Program-made: the position numbers and the translations under genes | Shown here: piece by piece, positions 1 through 7,856 of the stretch | How positions within the stretch are numbered: position 1 is the first letter of the stretch | Layout: each line of letters starts with the position of its first letter | Assembly (NCBI GenBank): GCA_964532405.1 | Contig: CAZHIC010000019.1 | Coordinates: 1-51,053, forward strand | DNA length: 51,053 nt | From: PALSA-1006 sp964532405 | GTDB taxonomy: Bacteria > Pseudomonadota > Gammaproteobacteria > Burkholderiales > Gallionellaceae | Direction of reading: 5' to 3' | The notes under the pieces: model-generated | Seen by the model: the letters and a program-made list of their open reading frames with translations, nothing else | Databases searched by the model: none | What the model was told of the DNA's origin: nothing

Positions 1-53
1 TTTCTTGTATTGGACTTTCACCAACTATCACTTGCCAGTTTGTGCTGGCGCAC
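1..53 (-). mobile_element. 5' end of a putative group II intron (cut by window edge)
   Basis: Read on the minus strand from 53 down to 1, the sequence begins with GTGCG, the usual group II intron 5' boundary. It continues with a CCAGC/GCTGG-type stem and then a TTGG-tgaaagt-CCAA stem, an arrangement typical of the start of domain I in bacterial group II introns. Only about 53 nt are inside the window, so the rest of the ribozyme and any reverse transcriptase gene would lie to the left. The exact boundary and intron class are inference. The identification rests on recalled family consensus, not on a covariance search. Confidence 0.55.
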
Positions 54-117
54 CCATTTTTAGGATCACCAGATTGCGAATCACATGGGATTCATTCGCC
101 TCGACGACTCTCATCAT
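54..117 (-). pseudogene. Start of a short ORF interrupted by the putative intron
   Basis: Minus-strand ATGs at 117 and 114 overlap the def stop codon and open a frame of 21 codons that reaches the putative intron boundary at 53/54. The peptide starts MMRVVEANESHVIRNL. Its beginning vaguely recalls GNAT acetyltransferases (an early xREANExxxxxI pattern), but it is too short for a family call. The overlap with the def stop suggests translational coupling. If the intron splices, the reading frame would continue beyond the window; otherwise the gene is disrupted. Confidence 0.3.
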
Positions 118-647
118 TCGTCCCGTACCTCGGACGCTGGAGAAAACTCGGTGCTAAAACCAAAATTTCGCATATCCAAAATACGCATCGGGTAGAGCAC
201 CCCATCCAGATGGTCGCACTCGTGCTGCACCACGCGCGCATGGAATCCGCTCACGGTCCGATCGATCAATGCGCCGAATTGGTCAAATCCCCGATAACGC
301 AGATGCGTAAAACGCGGCACCAGGCCGCGCATACCCGGCACGCTGAGACACCCCTCCCAGTCTTCCTCTTTCGTCTCGGAGAGCGGCGTGATGACGGGGT
401 TGATGAGCACGGTTTCCGGGACGGTTTCCGCATCCGGATAGCGCGGGTTGCTCTCCACGGCGAAGATCACGACGCGCAGATCAACACCGATCTGCGGCGC
501 TGCCAAACCCACGCCATCCAATGCCTGCATGGTGTCGCGCATATCGCGCAGCAACTCTTTCAGCTCTGTGCCATCAAATGAACCCACCTCTTTGGCGCGA
601 CTCAGCAAGCGCGCATCGCCCATGCGCAAGATTTTTCTAACGGTCAT
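114..647 (-). CDS. def: Peptide deformylase
   Basis: Removes the formyl group from the N-terminal formyl-methionine of new proteins in the cytoplasm, using a bound divalent metal. The 177-residue protein has all three family motifs: GVGLAAPQIG (45-54), EGCLS (98-102, metal ligand Cys100) and QHECDHLDG (141-149, metal ligands His142 and His146, catalytic Glu143). Length matches the family (about 170). The ATG at 647 follows a GAGGAGAGGGG ribosome-binding stretch. In many bacteria fmt follows def; here the downstream side is instead occupied by a short ORF and a putative group II intron. A dispersed palindromic repeat lies just upstream, between this gene and the phosphorylase. Identification is very secure. 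Confidence 0.97.
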   Translation of the reverse strand: MTVRKILRMGDARLLSRAKEVGSFDGTELKELLRDMRDTMQALDGVGLAAPQIGVDLRVVIFAVESNPRYPDAETVPETVLINPVITPLSETKEEDWEGCLSVPGMRGLVPRFTHLRYRGFDQFGALIDRTVSGFHARVVQHECDHLDGVLYPMRILDMRNFGFSTEFSPASEVRDE

Positions 648-681
648 GCCCGTCCCCTCTCCTCAATCCTCTGATGAAACA

Positions 682-769
682 ACTAGCCATTCGACTAAGT
701 CCGCAAGCGGACAAGTCGCTGGTTATCCCGCAAGCGGGCGAGGAAGCAAACGAATCGCTTCGCGAAATA
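682..769 (+). repeat. Dispersed palindromic repeat family 1, copy A
   Basis: Contains ACTAGCCATTCGACTAAG, a short palindrome (TCCGCAAGCGGA), CAAGTCGCTGGTTATCCCGC, then a CCCGCAAGCGGG palindrome and an ACGAATCGCTTCGCGAAAT tail. The same core recurs at about 12.99-13.06, 22.95-23.00 and 44.76-44.85 kb. It lies between def and the phosphorylase gene. Confidence 0.85.
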
Positions 770-772
770 TTT

Positions 773-1519
773 TTAATTAGCATCGGATTCCACCACCAAT
801 CCCAGTATGTTTCTCACCCTAGCCATGGCCGGCTCGGCGATCATGCTGATCGTCCCGAGGTTGATGCCATCACGGCTGTTTCCGCGCCCTGCCGCAAAGT
901 TCACCACCACGGCAATCGCGGCATAACTCAGCCCGAGCTCTCTTGCTAGGGACGCCTCGGGCATGCCGGTCATGCCCACCATGTCGGCACCATCCCGCTC
1001 CAGCCGGTTGATCTCCGCCGCCGTCTCCAAACGCGGCCCCTGCGTGGCCGCATAAACGCCGCCATCCAGACATTGCTCTTGGGCGAGCTCGGCTGCCGTC
1101 AAAATCTGTTTACGCAAGCCGGGAGAATAAGGCTGCGTGAAATCGATATGCGTGACTGGCCGCTCGCGACCATCGAAGTAGGTGAAGGGCCGCCCGTAGG
1201 TGTAATCGATGATCTGGTCGGGCACGACCACTGCGCCGGGAGTCAGGTCGGCGCGGATGCCGCCCACCGAAGCGACCGAAATGACGCGCTTGGCACCTTG
1301 TTCAAACAGCGCCCACAGATTCGCGCGATAGTTCACTTCATGCGGCGGAATGGTGTGCCCGTAACCGTGACGTGCGAGGAACATCACTTCGTGCTGGTTG
1401 ATCGTGCCGAAAGTCAGCGCGCCCGATGGCTCTCCGTAAGGCGTGCGTATCACTTGCCGATGGGTGATTTTAAGATTGCCGAGTTGGTCGAGACCTGTAC
1501 CGCCGATGATTGCTAACAT
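773..1519 (-). CDS. S-methyl-5'-thioinosine/thioadenosine phosphorylase (PNP/MTAP family)
   Basis: Cleaves a methylthio-nucleoside with phosphate to give the base and 5-methylthioribose-1-phosphate, salvaging the by-product of polyamine synthesis. The 248-residue protein shows the family features: GGTGLD (6-11), RHGYGH (50-55), IPPHEVNYRAN (57-67), TQGPRLET (159-166) and MVGMTGMPEA (180-189). The VNFAAG stretch after residue 200, in place of the human-type VNWAxG, and the rather short length favour the methylthioinosine-using proteobacterial subgroup, but substrate choice cannot be settled from sequence. The neighbouring hypoxanthine phosphoribosyltransferase gene fits, since hypoxanthine would be the released base. 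The gene is separated from hpt by a 102-nt gap that holds an inverted repeat. Confidence 0.88.
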   Translation of the reverse strand: MLAIIGGTGLDQLGNLKITHRQVIRTPYGEPSGALTFGTINQHEVMFLARHGYGHTIPPHEVNYRANLWALFEQGAKRVISVASVGGIRADLTPGAVVVPDQIIDYTYGRPFTYFDGRERPVTHIDFTQPYSPGLRKQILTAAELAQEQCLDGGVYAATQGPRLETAAEINRLERDGADMVGMTGMPEASLARELGLSYAAIAVVVNFAAGRGNSRDGINLGTISMIAEPAMARVRNILGLVVESDAN

Positions 1520-1540
1520 AATTACTCCGAATCAAAATCT

Positions 1541-1613
1541 ACCACAGAGACACAAAGAACGTCAAAACCATGCTCTACTTACGCTTTTCTCAGTGCCTCT
1601 GTGTCTCTGTGGT
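1541..1613. repeat. Inverted repeat between hpt and the phosphorylase gene
   Basis: ACCACAGAGACAC at 1541-1553 is repeated exactly in inverse at 1601-1613, with a 47-nt spacer. The flanks (caaagaac / gcctct) are imperfect. It could fold as a hairpin in the mRNA reading from hpt into the phosphorylase gene. There is no T-run, so a terminator is not supported. Confidence 0.75.
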
Positions 1614-1621
1614 GAAAGTTT

Positions 1622-2170
1622 TTACACTTCTTTAACAGCATAAATCGCAGGCAGATTGCGCCATGCGCCGTGTATATCCATCCCGTAACCGAACACGAAA
1701 CGATCCGGCACTGTCATGCCGATAAAATCGGCGCGGACGGGTTTGTCCTTGCCGTTTTCCTTGTCCGCAAACACCGCGCTATAAAAACGGGTTGCCCCCA
1801 ACTCCATCACGCGCTGCTTGATCGCGGCAATGGTTTCTCCCTCGTCGAGGATATCGTCCACCACCAACACCGTTTTGCCGCGCACGTTCTCGCGCGGCGC
1901 CACTTTCCAGTGCATCTCGCCGCCCTGCTTGGCGTTGCCGTAACGCGAAACATGCACGTAGTCGAAGTCGAGGGGAAAGTCGAGCAGCGGCAACAGCTGC
2001 CCGGTGAACACCACCGCACCGCCCATCACCGACAGCACCAAGGGATGTTCGTCAGCCAAGGCCGCATTGATCTCTTGCGCGACACGATGCACGGCAGCAT
2101 TCACCTGCTCTGCCGAAAAAAGCAATTCGGCGTTGCTCAAAATATCGCGCGCTTGTTGGTTGGATATCAT
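1622..2170 (-). CDS. hpt: Hypoxanthine/guanine phosphoribosyltransferase
   Basis: Converts hypoxanthine or guanine plus PRPP to IMP or GMP in the cytoplasm. The 182-residue protein has the PRPP-binding signature VVDDILDEGET (103-113), a phosphate-loop region VMGGAV (48-53) and the late FGYGMD segment that places the purine. It resembles the proteobacterial hypoxanthine-guanine PRTase subgroup that begins MxxxxAxxxLxxAELL. Its start codon overlaps the galU stop by one base, so the two genes are probably translated from one message. With the phosphorylase downstream it makes a sensible purine-salvage pair. Confidence 0.93.
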   Translation of the reverse strand: MISNQQARDILSNAELLFSAEQVNAAVHRVAQEINAALADEHPLVLSVMGGAVVFTGQLLPLLDFPLDFDYVHVSRYGNAKQGGEMHWKVAPRENVRGKTVLVVDDILDEGETIAAIKQRVMELGATRFYSAVFADKENGKDKPVRADFIGMTVPDRFVFGYGMDIHGAWRNLPAIYAVKEV

Positions 2171-3033
2171 CAGAGCGCTTTTAGATAGTCCGCGAAATCG
2201 GCTCTCAGCTCTTCATGCATCAAGCCGTATGCCACTTGCGCCTTCAAGTAACCCAGCTTGGAGCCGCAGTCGTAGCGGGTGCCGTTGAAGCGATACGCCA
2301 ACAGCTGTTCTTCCTGCATCAACGCGGCGATGCCGTCGGTGAGCTGGATCTCGCCGCCCGCACCCGCCTGCACGTTTCGCAAATGATGAAAAATACGTGG
2401 CGTCAGAATGTAGCGCCCGACCACCGCCAGTGTTGATGTGGCAGCTTCCGGATTGGGCTTTTCGACGATCCCATGCACCTTTTCGACATTGGGAGCAAGG
2501 TTCGTGCTGCTGACGATGCCGTATTGTTTGGTATGCGCGCGCGGTACATCCTGCACCCCCAGCACCGAACATTGATGCTGTGCGAACACCTCTGCCATTT
2601 GCTGCATGATGGACGGATTGCCGTCGATCAGATCGTCCGCGAGTATCACCGCAAACGGCTCATCCTGAATCACCGGTTGCGCGCACAGCACCGCGTGCCC
2701 CAAACCCAGCGGTTCGGCTTGGCGGATGTAGATGCAGCTCACATGTTTGGGCACGACCTCTTGCACGATGCGCAGCAACTCATTCTTGCCTTGTGCCGCC
2801 AGCATGGCTTCCAATTCGTAAGCCTTATCGAAGTGATCCTCGATCGCGCGCTTGTGGCGTCCGGTGATGAACACCATATCGGTGATGCCTGCCGCGATGG
2901 CTTCTTCCACCGCATATTGGATCAGCGGCTTGTCCACCACCGGCAGCATTTCCTTCGCCGTCGCTTTGGTTGCGGGAAGAAAGCGGCTACCCATCCCGGC
3001 AACGGGGAACACGGCTTTGGTTATCTTCTTCAT
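2170..3033 (-). CDS. galU: UTP-glucose-1-phosphate uridylyltransferase
   Basis: Makes UDP-glucose from UTP and glucose-1-phosphate, the precursor for cell-envelope sugars. The 287-residue protein carries the nucleotidyltransferase signature GMGSRFLPATKATAKEM (13-29), the LVDKPLIQYAVEEA-type segment just after it, and ADDLIDG near residue 133. Length is typical (about 290). The start codon overlaps the ligA stop (ATGA) and its own stop overlaps hpt, so it sits in the middle of a tight zipA-ligA-galU-hpt run. No unusual residues were noticed. Confidence 0.95.
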   Translation of the reverse strand: MKKITKAVFPVAGMGSRFLPATKATAKEMLPVVDKPLIQYAVEEAIAAGITDMVFITGRHKRAIEDHFDKAYELEAMLAAQGKNELLRIVQEVVPKHVSCIYIRQAEPLGLGHAVLCAQPVIQDEPFAVILADDLIDGNPSIMQQMAEVFAQHQCSVLGVQDVPRAHTKQYGIVSSTNLAPNVEKVHGIVEKPNPEAATSTLAVVGRYILTPRIFHHLRNVQAGAGGEIQLTDGIAALMQEEQLLAYRFNGTRYDCGSKLGYLKAQVAYGLMHEELRADFADYLKAL

Positions 3034-5237
3034 GTCGTCTCACATCTTCTAAATAGTTCGATCAATTCTGCCTCATCCCACACCGGCACATTCAGCTCCC
3101 GCGCTTTGTCCAGCTTGCTGCCTGCTTCGGCTCCGGCCACCACATAATCCGTCTTCTTCGAAACGCTGCCGCTGACCTTTGCCCCCAACGCTTCCAATTT
3201 CGCTTTGGCGTCTTCGCGTCCCATTGTAGCCAATGTTCCGGTCAGCACGAAGGTCTTGCCGGTCAACGGCAGAGATTGCAGCACCACCCCCTCCTGCTCC
3301 GTCCATACCACGCCATGTGCGCGCAAGTCTTTTACCACATCTCGATTATGCGGTTCGGCGAAAAACGCGACGATGCTCGCCGCCACGATGGGGCCGACAT
3401 CCGCCACTTGCTGCAAGCGCGCCGCATCTGCCGCAATGAAACTATCCAGCTTACCGAAATGGCGCGCCAATTCTTTCGCCGTCGCTTCGCCCACGTTGCG
3501 TATGCCCAGCGCATAGATGAAGCGCGCCAGCGTGGTGTGTTTGCTGTGCTCGATAGCCGCGAGCAGATTGAGTGCGGACTTCTCGCCCATGCGCTCCAGA
3601 TTAGCGAGCGCCTGCAAATTTAATTTGTGCGTGTCATACACATCGGCGGGTGTGCGCACGATACCGCTATCCACTAATTGCTCGACCAACTTGTCGCCCA
3701 ACCCTTCGATGTCCATGGTGCGACGTCCGGCAAAATGCAGCAAAGCCTGCGTGCGTTGCGCCGCGCAAAACAAGCCTCCGCTGCAACGCCAATCGGCCTC
3801 GCCCTCCTCGCGCACGATGGCGCTGCCGCACACCGGACATTTCCCCTGCAAACGCTGGAACAGATCGAACGGCTCGCCCGCATTGGGCGGGCGCTTCTCC
3901 AGCACCACCCCGGCCACTTCCGGGATCACATCGCCCGCGCGGCGCACGATCACCGTGTCGCCGATGCGCACATCTTTGCGCCGTGTCTCGTCTTCGTTGT
4001 GCAGCGTGGCATTGCTGACCGTGCTGCCGCCGACAAACACCGGCTCCAGCTTGGCCACCGGCGTGAGCTTGCCCGTGCGCCCGACCTGGATGTCGATGTC
4101 GCGCACGATGGTGAGCTGCTCCTCTGCCGGAAATTTGTGCGCCACCGCCCAGCGCGGTTCGCGTGAGACGAAGCCGAGTTCGGATTGCAGCTTGAGACTG
4201 TTGACCTTGTACACCACACCGTCGATATCGAACGGCAGTGCATCGCGCTTGGTCGCGACACGGTGATGAAACTCGGCCAACGCCGCCGCACCGCACACCA
4301 CGGCACGCTCATCGCATACCGGCAGTCCGAATGCGCCTAGCGCGTCCAGGATGCCGCTATGAGTGGCAGGCAACGTCCAACCCTGCACCTCGCCCAAGCC
4401 GTAAGCAAAAAACGACAATGAACGACGCGCAGCCAACGCCGGATCAAGCTGACGGATGGTGCCCGCCGCAGCGTTGCGCGGGTTGACTAACGCTGCCAAC
4501 CCAAGCGCACGCTGCTTATCGTTATAACGCTCGAAATCGCGGCGGCTCATGTACACCTCGCCGCGCACCTCCAGCACCCCGACGGCGCAGCCAGTGAGAT
4601 GCAAGGGGATGCAATGGATAGTGCGGATATTCTGCGTCACATCTTCGCCGGTTTCGCCGTCGCCGCGCGTGGTCGCCTGCACCAGCACACCGCGCTCGTA
4701 GCGCAGGTTGATGGCAAGGCCGTCAAACTTGAGTTCGCAGGCGTACTCGATCTCGCCGTCAGCAAATCCAAAAAGCCCCTTGGGCAGAACATCCCCTCCC
4801 CCATGCAGGGGGAGGGCTAGGGAGGAGGTAGAATCGCTGCTAATCAACTGCTCCACCCCCATCCCAACCTTCCCCCTGAAAGGGGGAAGGAGTTGGCTCT
4901 GCTCTAAGGAATTATTTTTGACTAAACCCAGCGCGTTGCGCACACGCGTATCGAAATTCAATGCGCCGCTATCTTCGGTGTCGGTCTCGGTACGAATAGA
5001 CAGCATGGGCACAGCGTGGCGCACGGAAACAAAACCATCCAGCACTTTGCCGCCGACGCGCTGCGTGGGCGAATCGGGGGTCAGCAGTTCGGGATGTTGC
5101 GTTTCGAGAGACTGAAGTTCGCGGAATAACCTGTCGTATTCCGCATCGGGAACGCCCGGGGCATCCAGCACGTAGTAGGCATGGTTATGCCGCTCGATCT
5201 CGGCGCGCAGATGCGCGATACGTTGCACTGCGTCCAT
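3030..5237 (-). CDS. ligA: NAD-dependent DNA ligase with an in-frame repeat insertion
   Basis: Seals nicks during replication and repair, using NAD as adenylate donor. The 735-residue protein has an Ia domain (YYVLDAPxVPDAEYD near 21-35), the adenylation motif CELKFDG with catalytic Lys170, an OB fold, a four-cysteine zinc site (C467, C470, C485, C491), helix-hairpin-helix repeats and a C-terminal BRCT domain (about 655-735). The ATG at 5237 was chosen over upstream starts because MDAVQRI begins the conserved domain, one base after the zipA stop. Residues about 106-158 have no counterpart in typical LigA; they are encoded by a palindromic repeat (see 4789-4893). Without them the length is about 682, normal for the family. 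As an essential single-copy gene it is presumably functional despite the insertion. Confidence 0.96.
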   Translation of the reverse strand: MDAVQRIAHLRAEIERHNHAYYVLDAPGVPDAEYDRLFRELQSLETQHPELLTPDSPTQRVGGKVLDGFVSVRHAVPMLSIRTETDTEDSGALNFDTRVRNALGLVKNNSLEQSQLLPPFRGKVGMGVEQLISSDSTSSLALPLHGGGDVLPKGLFGFADGEIEYACELKFDGLAINLRYERGVLVQATTRGDGETGEDVTQNIRTIHCIPLHLTGCAVGVLEVRGEVYMSRRDFERYNDKQRALGLAALVNPRNAAAGTIRQLDPALAARRSLSFFAYGLGEVQGWTLPATHSGILDALGAFGLPVCDERAVVCGAAALAEFHHRVATKRDALPFDIDGVVYKVNSLKLQSELGFVSREPRWAVAHKFPAEEQLTIVRDIDIQVGRTGKLTPVAKLEPVFVGGSTVSNATLHNEDETRRKDVRIGDTVIVRRAGDVIPEVAGVVLEKRPPNAGEPFDLFQRLQGKCPVCGSAIVREEGEADWRCSGGLFCAAQRTQALLHFAGRRTMDIEGLGDKLVEQLVDSGIVRTPADVYDTHKLNLQALANLERMGEKSALNLLAAIEHSKHTTLARFIYALGIRNVGEATAKELARHFGKLDSFIAADAARLQQVADVGPIVAASIVAFFAEPHNRDVVKDLRAHGVVWTEQEGVVLQSLPLTGKTFVLTGTLATMGREDAKAKLEALGAKVSGSVSKKTDYVVAGAEAGSKLDKARELNVPVWDEAELIELFRRCETT
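4764..4922 (-). repeat. Coding insertion in ligA (about 53 codons)
   Basis: These bases encode ligA residues about 106-158, starting VKNNSLEQ and ending KGLFGF, placed between RVRNALGL and ADGEIEYACELKFDG. In normal ligases these two parts join directly. Boundaries are judged from family memory and may be off by a few codons. The length is a multiple of three and there is no stop in the coding frame. Most of the insert is the palindromic repeat at 4789-4893. Confidence 0.8.
4789..4893. repeat. Palindromic repeat family 2, copy inside ligA
   Basis: Two hairpins, CCCTCCCCC-atg-c-AGGGGGAGGG (4794-4816) and CCTTCCCCC-tgaa-AGGGGGAAGG (4868-4890), are separated by 51 nt. Between them lie GGAGGTAGA and TCCACCCCC, parts of an inner inverted repeat. 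The same layout occurs at 41684-41785, so this is a dispersed MITE- or REP-like element. Confidence 0.9.
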
Positions 5238-5238
5238 C

Positions 5239-6309
5239 TTAGGAGAACAATCTGAGGGCTTGTGCGCCACCCGGAACGATTTTGCCAGCCAACATGCGGC
5301 TTTCAACCGCGACGACTTGCTCGCGTATTTGGGCAATGGCCGCATCGCCCAACGAAACCCGATGGTCATCCACCAACCCGGCGCGAAGATCCATGGCAAG
5401 CTCGCGCGCCAGCACCGCCATCTCATCAAAACGGTGCGAGGGGCGTTCCACTCGCGGCACGTCCAGCAACAAAGTCAGCCCTTGCACGCGCATCTGCGTG
5501 AGCGTGTGATGCTGAAAAGGGATGTTGTTATCCATATTATTCAGGCTGAACAGGGTCAGGCCATGCGCATCCAGCAGATGAAACGCACCGTCCGCCTGCA
5601 ACATCAGGCCGTGACGCTCTGCCATCCGGGATATCTCGCTGCCGAACAAAAGGCGGTCGCCGCCGGGCAGTATATTGAGGCCGATCATCTGATCCACTTC
5701 GGCACAAAATTCATCCAGCAGTTTTGCCTGTTTGATTGCATCTTCCATAGGAGGCAGCACCATTTCCGCCCGCAACTGCTCGCCTATATCGCGCAACACT
5801 TCGTGAAAATCCGTCAGCCGCACCTCGCTCACCGGGCCTGAACGGTCGGCCAGCTGTAAACCGATTTTGAACTCGCTGTAGGCAGGCAGACTTTCCGGAA
5901 TGAGCCTTTCCCAGCGGCCTGAAGTCGCGTTCAATCCGCAGGCATTGACGCTTTTTCCAAAATCGAAACGCCGCCCCCACAGCGGCGCAAGCGCATGACT
6001 GCTGAGCGGGCTTTTAAGTTTGATGAGGACGATGTAATCCGTCGTCGCATCAAGCAAGCTACAAATCTCATCGTCAGCCTTGATCTGCTGCGATTCGCCA
6101 TGCTCCAGCGCACTTGCCTCTTCCTCTATCAACACATCTGCCGCCCCCTTGGCAGCAGAAACGGATGAGTACAACGCATCTTCGCGCTGATCTTTGAAGG
6201 TCGCGCCGAACTTGCGCCGATACTGCCGTTGTTGCCAAAAGCCGTAGCCATATACCCCGACTACCACAACAATACCGATGGACAACAAACCGATTTGCAA
6301 TTCACTCAT
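5239..6309 (-). CDS. zipA: Cell division protein ZipA-like
   Basis: Predicted inner-membrane anchor that binds the FtsZ C-terminus and helps tether the Z-ring. The 356-residue protein starts with one membrane segment (about residues 4-25, IGLLSIGIVVVVGVYGYGF), followed by a charged linker and a C-terminal domain of about 230 residues. That domain shows ZipA-C features such as MxGLNILPGG, HGLTLFSLxNM and LTLLLDVPRV. The stop is one base from the ligA start; zipA-ligA is a usual pair in betaproteobacteria. The smc gene that often precedes the pair is not here, nagZ being upstream instead. The family is weakly conserved, but context and architecture agree. Confidence 0.88.
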   Translation of the reverse strand: MSELQIGLLSIGIVVVVGVYGYGFWQQRQYRRKFGATFKDQREDALYSSVSAAKGAADVLIEEEASALEHGESQQIKADDEICSLLDATTDYIVLIKLKSPLSSHALAPLWGRRFDFGKSVNACGLNATSGRWERLIPESLPAYSEFKIGLQLADRSGPVSEVRLTDFHEVLRDIGEQLRAEMVLPPMEDAIKQAKLLDEFCAEVDQMIGLNILPGGDRLLFGSEISRMAERHGLMLQADGAFHLLDAHGLTLFSLNNMDNNIPFQHHTLTQMRVQGLTLLLDVPRVERPSHRFDEMAVLARELAMDLRAGLVDDHRVSLGDAAIAQIREQVVAVESRMLAGKIVPGGAQALRLFS

Positions 6310-6393
6310 GTCAAGACACCGATTGAATCAATGGTCTGATTATACTAAACACAGATTATCCGTTAAGCCCAAAACAGCGCCGTGCCCGATCTT

Positions 6394-6417
6394 CGTAGGA
6401 GCAAGCTTGCTCCCACG
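6394..6417. repeat. Perfect palindrome in the nagZ-zipA gap
   Basis: GGAGCAAGCTTGCTCC (6398-6413) is a perfect 16-bp palindrome inside CGTAGGAGC...GCTCCCACG. It resembles the GTAGGAGCG repeats seen at 13107 and 33899. It may act as a structured end of the nagZ message; no T-run is present. Confidence 0.75.
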
Positions 6418-6441
6418 AGGTGGCATACGAGGATTGTTGTT

Positions 6442-7491
6442 TTAAGTTAGCAGCAACTCGCCGCTAACACTGCCGATACCGGCGATTTCATGCAAAGCTT
6501 TCACGTATTCCGCCTTCTCATGCAATTGCACCAGCGTATCGGGATGACTGTGGCCGCGCATATGCGCCAGCCTTGCCTTGCTGGTGGCTGGCATCTCCCA
6601 CACCAAGCCATCCAACAACTCATCCGCCGACTCCGGCTTGTTGCACACCAACACCATATCGCAACCCGCGTTTAGCGCCGCTTCCGCGCGTTGCACGATA
6701 CCGCCCGCAACCGTCGCACCTTCCATACTCAGGTCGTCGCTGAAGATACAACCTTCAAAGCCCAACTCGCCGCGCAGAATGTCTTTCAGCCACACTTTGG
6801 AAAAACCTGCCGGACGCGGATCGACTTTGGGATAAATCACATGCGCGGGCATCACCGCCGTCAGGCCGAAATCCACCATCTGGCGGAACGGGATCAAGTC
6901 GCACATCTCGATGTCGGCGAAATCGCGCTCGTCCACGGGAATCTCCAGATGCGAATCCGCGCGCACAAAACCGTGCCCGGGGAAATGCTTGCCCACCGTC
7001 GCCATGCCCGCCTTCCTCATGCCCACCATCAGGCTGTGCGCCAACTCGGCGATGGCCTGCGGTTCGGCGTGAAAAGCGCGATCGCCGATCACCCCGCTGC
7101 TGCCATAGTCCACGTCCAGCACCGGAGCAAAACTAAAATCCACCCCCTGCGCGCGCAACTCCGCCGCCAACACCCAGCCCGTCTGCTCCGCCAAATGTTT
7201 GGCGCGTTTCGGATGCGCATCCCATAATTTACCCAGCTCGCGCATCGGCGGAATCTTGGTAAACCCATCGCGGAAACGCTGCACCCTTCCGCCTTCATGA
7301 TCCACCGAGATCAGCAACGGCGGCGTGCGCACGGCGCGGATACTCGCAGTCAACTCCGCCAGCTGGCGCGGCGATTCATAATTGCGCGCAAACAAAATCA
7401 CCCCGCCCACCAAGGGATGACGCAAACGTTTTTCATCCTCTGCGGTAAGCGACTTGCCCACCACATCCAGCATCACTGGCCCAATGCCCAT
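6442..7491 (-). CDS. nagZ: Beta-N-acetylhexosaminidase (cell-wall recycling)
   Basis: Glycoside hydrolase family 3 enzyme that removes N-acetylglucosamine from anhydro-muropeptides in the cytoplasm during peptidoglycan recycling. The 349-residue protein has the substrate-binding segment DHEGGRVQR (about 64-72), the KHFPGHG motif (168-174) with the following DSH, and IFSDDLSM (about 249-256) with the nucleophilic Asp. The ATG at 7491 is preferred over the GTG at 7497 because a CGGAG lies five bases before it and homologues begin close to GPVMLDV. In related bacteria nagZ follows acpS directly; here about 2.6 kb of accessory DNA lies between them. Confidence 0.95.
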   Translation of the reverse strand: MGIGPVMLDVVGKSLTAEDEKRLRHPLVGGVILFARNYESPRQLAELTASIRAVRTPPLLISVDHEGGRVQRFRDGFTKIPPMRELGKLWDAHPKRAKHLAEQTGWVLAAELRAQGVDFSFAPVLDVDYGSSGVIGDRAFHAEPQAIAELAHSLMVGMRKAGMATVGKHFPGHGFVRADSHLEIPVDERDFADIEMCDLIPFRQMVDFGLTAVMPAHVIYPKVDPRPAGFSKVWLKDILRGELGFEGCIFSDDLSMEGATVAGGIVQRAEAALNAGCDMVLVCNKPESADELLDGLVWEMPATSKARLAHMRGHSHPDTLVQLHEKAEYVKALHEIAGIGSVSGELLLT

Positions 7492-7744
7492 AAACACTCC
7501 GATTGGTTAAATCTGAAAAAGAGACATACAACAACGCGGCGGATTATAAAGCTTTTGGCGGAAAAGCCGAGCTTGTTGGCACCCAAGGGAATTAGTCGCA
7601 TTAGACGGCATTACTAATCGTAAACTTGCGACCAACATGAATCCGGACTATGGGGATCAAATGCCTTGCAGGCGACTATCGAGGATGTGTGTGGAACGGC
7701 TCAAATCGCCCCGAAGCGGTCAGTGGTGTTTCCAAAAAGCAGCC
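7492..7744. other. Non-coding stretch upstream of nagZ; nothing recognised
   Basis: No convincing gene, tRNA or terminator was found here on either strand. The short open frames have no coding character. It probably holds the nagZ promoter and the left junction of the accessory insert. Confidence 0.5.
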
Positions 7745-7849
7745 GGTCAACGCTAAGGGTAAGCCGACCATTGTAGCGGCGATAGGTTTGCGCTATTCAA
7801 GCGCAAACGAACAACGCGGAAATGGGGCGGCTTGACCCGTTTGTTAGGC
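7745..7849 (-). other. attC-like imperfect palindrome (candidate integron cassette site)
   Basis: The 105-nt element has outer boxes GGTCAAC (7745-7751) and GTTAGGC (7843-7849, a perfect GTTRRRY box). Inner boxes GGGTAAGCCG (7757-7766) and CGGCTTGACCC (7828-7838) pair except for one extra G. A central perfect hairpin GTTTGCGCT-attca-AGCGCAAAC spans 7786-7808. On the minus strand GCCTAAC starts eight bases after the stop of the 7857-8342 gene, as cassette attC sites do. One outer box departs from the consensus by one base, and no integrase or second clear site is in the window. Confidence 0.45.
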
Positions 7850-7856
7850 TTCGACA

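Noticed and set aside
5238..5429. Upstream extension of ligA by 64 codons
   Set aside because: It overlaps zipA in another frame and lacks ligase similarity; MDAVQRI at 5237 is the natural start.
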